Source: Oscillospiraceae bacterium
GTDB taxonomy: Bacteria > Bacillota > Clostridia > Oscillospirales > Oscillospiraceae
Reading direction: 5' to 3'
DNA: 15,190 nt
Assembly (NCBI GenBank): GCA_016295615.1
Contig: JAEDKW010000019.1
Coordinates: forward strand, 1 to 15,190
How positions within the stretch are numbered: the stretch's first letter is position 1; each line of letters begins with the position of its first letter. Both the position numbers and the translations under genes were made by a program. Under the pieces are notes generated by a model that worked only from the letters and a program-made list of their open reading frames with translations, ran no database searches and was not told the origin of the DNA. Of this stretch, positions 13,781 through 15,190 are shown one piece after another.

Positions 13781-14921
13781 GTATCGTTTCCGCAAAGCCC
13801 TGCGCAAAGATCCGCGCGGCGATGATCGCCTCCTCCAGGGAGTTGCCCGCCGTGCCGACCTCGATCAAGAGCGACCCTGTCGTCATGTGCTGGTTGTAGC
13901 GCGAGTTGCGCACAACGATCGGGCGCATCAGCGTCGGATATTTTGCAAGCAGATTCTCCTGCACCGCACAGGCAAGCTTGACGTTTTCCTGCCACTTGTC
14001 GTGGCTGAGTCCGCCGCCGTTGGAACCGATCACAAATTCGAGCTGTGCCGCGTTTGGCTCCTCCGCGCACAAAAGCTTATACTCGTTCCCGCTGGCGTCC
14101 TCCACCGCGTCGCGGTGAACGTCGAGCACAAACGAGATCGACGGATACTGCGCAAGATAGCTTTCAATCGAAGCGAGCGAGCGGTTGTACGCGCCGGAAT
14201 AGTTCGGATAGTCGTAAAGGTTCCGGTCGTGGATGACACCGATCCCCTTTGCCGCGAGCACATCCGCCATCTCGTCGCCGATCCGCAGCATGTTCTTGTC
14301 GCTCTCCAGCGTGCGGCGATTGTCGGACGGTACATACTCCTCCCCGACCGGCATCGTGTACGCCTCCGTTCCGTGCGTGTGGATAATGAGCACCTGCGGT
14401 CCTTCCTGCGCAAGCTTCGCTGCAAAGCCGCCGGAGAGCTGCGATGCGCTCAGCACGGCATCTGACGCATTGTTGATGTAAACGTTTCCGAACACCGTAT
14501 ATCCCGTGGGATCCGACGGTTTGAGCGTGCGCGACGGCACGCCGTTTTCCGTCACCGTGATCTCGCTCGTCTCCTTCGGCTCCGAGAGAACCGTCCCCTC
14601 GTCATCTTCCCCGTCCTGCCCCGCCTTCGGCGGCTGCTGCAGCTCGCTCGACCACGCCGCCACGATTTCCTCGCGTTCCTCCAGCAGCAGCGGCTGCATA
14701 TACAGCGCCAGCGCGGTGGGCGCCGAGATCGCATCGTCGGTGAACAGGTCTCCGCGCTCCAACCGCAGCAGAAAAACTGGCACCGCCCCTTCTTTCAGCG
14801 TGCGCAGCGTTTCGGATGCGCTTTGCGCCGGTGCAGTCATACTCACCAGCCACAGCGTTGCTGCGGTCATTGCCGCGAAAACAACGCTGCGCACAATACG
14901 CCGGCGTTTTGGCTTTTGCAT
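13773..14921 (-). CDS. spoIIP: Stage II sporulation protein P (SpoIIP)
   Basis: SpoIIP is the amidase and endopeptidase of the SpoIID-SpoIIM-SpoIIP complex that degrades septal peptidoglycan to drive engulfment of the forespore. The protein has 382 residues, close to the usual length. It has a basic start and one membrane segment (about 12-32), a variable acidic linker (about 90-125) and the amidase-like domain from about 175. Key motifs are LIIHTHGTEAY at 178-188 (zinc-site H181 and neighbouring E186), LDVHRDAV at 266-273 and LLIEVGTAGN at 351-360 with the expected glutamate. GGGGTGAT lies shortly before the ATG. It stands alone here, facing nnrD and next to a tRNA gene, rather than beside gpr as in B. 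subtilis. Its presence indicates an endospore former. Confidence 0.95.
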   Translation of the reverse strand: MQKPKRRRIVRSVVFAAMTAATLWLVSMTAPAQSASETLRTLKEGAVPVFLLRLERGDLFTDDAISAPTALALYMQPLLLEEREEIVAAWSSELQQPPKAGQDGEDDEGTVLSEPKETSEITVTENGVPSRTLKPSDPTGYTVFGNVYINNASDAVLSASQLSGGFAAKLAQEGPQVLIIHTHGTEAYTMPVGEEYVPSDNRRTLESDKNMLRIGDEMADVLAAKGIGVIHDRNLYDYPNYSGAYNRSLASIESYLAQYPSISFVLDVHRDAVEDASGNEYKLLCAEEPNAAQLEFVIGSNGGGLSHDKWQENVKLACAVQENLLAKYPTLMRPIVVRNSRYNQHMTTGSLLIEVGTAGNSLEEAIIAARIFAQGFAETIQK

Positions 14922-14942
14922 CGTTCATCACCCCATGGGACA

Positions 14943-14970
14943 AACTTATGCAAAGACGCTTTCCGATATG
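14943..14970 (-). promoter_or_regulatory. Possible sigma-E promoter of spoIIP
   Basis: On the minus strand CATATC (14965-14970) and CATAAGTT (14943-14950) are 14 bp apart. This resembles the sigma-E pattern (ATATT-type -35, 14-15 bp, CATACAnT -10), with six of eight -10 positions fitting. The predicted start near 14935 is about 15 nt ahead of the ATG. Mother-cell sigma-E control of spoIIP is established in B. subtilis; use of this site is inferred. Confidence 0.55.
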
Positions 14971-15033
14971 CTTTCCTTATCCGCTCCGGCACATTTTGCC
15001 GAATGGGCGGGAAAAGTTTTTCCTCACGAAGTG

Positions 15034-15062
15034 TTGACACCTCGCTCGCCTTGTGGTATATT
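15034..15062 (+). promoter_or_regulatory. Near-consensus sigma-A promoter for tRNA-Leu
   Basis: A perfect TTGACA (15034-15039) lies 17 bp from TATATT (15057-15062). The predicted start is about 10 nt before the mature tRNA, consistent with strong constitutive expression. Confidence 0.9.
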
Positions 15063-15079
15063 AGATGTCGCCGATATTC

Positions 15080-15166
15080 GCCGGTGTGGTGGAATTGGTA
15101 GACACAGGGGACTTAAAATCCCCCGGTAGCGATACTGTACCGGTTCGAGTCCGGTCACCGGCACCA
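15080..15166 (+). tRNA. tRNA-Leu (anticodon UAA)
   Basis: This 87-nt class II tRNA has a perfect 7-bp acceptor stem (GCCGGTG with CACCGGC). The anticodon stem is GGGGA/TCCCC around the loop CTTAAAA, giving anticodon TAA (15114-15116). It has a long variable arm (GGTAGCGATACTGTACC region), a T arm ACCGG-TTCGAGT-CCGGT, and an encoded CCA end (15164-15166). It decodes UUA (and UUG by wobble). The long variable arm and A discriminator fit leucine rather than serine. No further tRNA is seen in the last 24 bases. Confidence 0.97.
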
Positions 15167-15190
15167 CATGGTGAAAAACGGACAACGAAA

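Noticed and set aside
1..15190. Mobile elements, CRISPR arrays, phage genes, toxin-antitoxin or defence systems
   Set aside because: I looked for transposases, integrases, regularly spaced repeats and typical small gene pairs and saw none; all genes fit core chromosomal functions. The tRNA-Leu end shows no attachment-site duplicate within the window.

Overview
This window looks like chromosomal DNA from a spore-forming, GC-rich member of the Clostridia (Bacillota), probably Oscillospiraceae-like. The evidence is Bacillota-type gene order (gdpP-rplI-dnaB and tilS-hpt-ftsH), RNase J, a spoIIP sporulation gene, strong AAGGAGG-type ribosome binding sites, SLH-domain surface anchoring and high coding GC. 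The taxon is an inference. I see no insertion sequence, prophage, CRISPR array or integrase, and the window reads as core genome.

Layout. (1) Positions 1-6418, minus strand: a tight six-gene run gdpP-rplI-dnaB-tilS-hpt-ftsH. It covers c-di-AMP hydrolysis, ribosomal protein L9, replicative helicase, tRNA-Ile lysidine synthetase, hypoxanthine phosphoribosyltransferase and the FtsH protease, which is cut by the window edge. It is probably driven from a sigma-A-like promoter upstream of gdpP. (2) 6419-6744: a divergent control region with face-to-face promoters, three copies of an AATAGT motif and a structured leader of about 170 nt. (3) 6745-8406, plus strand: RNase J, followed by a strong intrinsic terminator. 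(4) 8456-10513, minus strand: rsmI followed by an uncharacterised class I methyltransferase, from its own promoter. (5) 10674-13727, plus strand: a secreted PDZ/S41 protease with SLH domains, a small GIY-YIG protein whose only sensible start is ATT, and the NAD(P)HX dehydratase nnrD, likely one operon. (6) 13773-14921, minus strand: spoIIP with a plausible sigma-E promoter, facing nnrD across a bidirectional terminator. (7) 15080-15166, plus strand: tRNA-Leu(UAA) behind a near-consensus promoter.

How the genes work together. Most are information-processing and envelope housekeeping genes: replication (DnaB), translation and RNA modification or decay (L9, TilS, RsmI, RNase J, tRNA-Leu), nucleotide and cofactor metabolism (Hpt, NnrD), second messenger turnover (GdpP), and envelope proteolysis and sporulation (FtsH, S41-SLH, SpoIIP). 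I found no multi-gene system that looks entirely new. The least explained items are the folded leader of the RNase J gene, the ATT-started GIY-YIG gene, the cysteine-rich S41-SLH protease, the methyltransferase paired with RsmI, and the repeated motif at the gdpP promoter.
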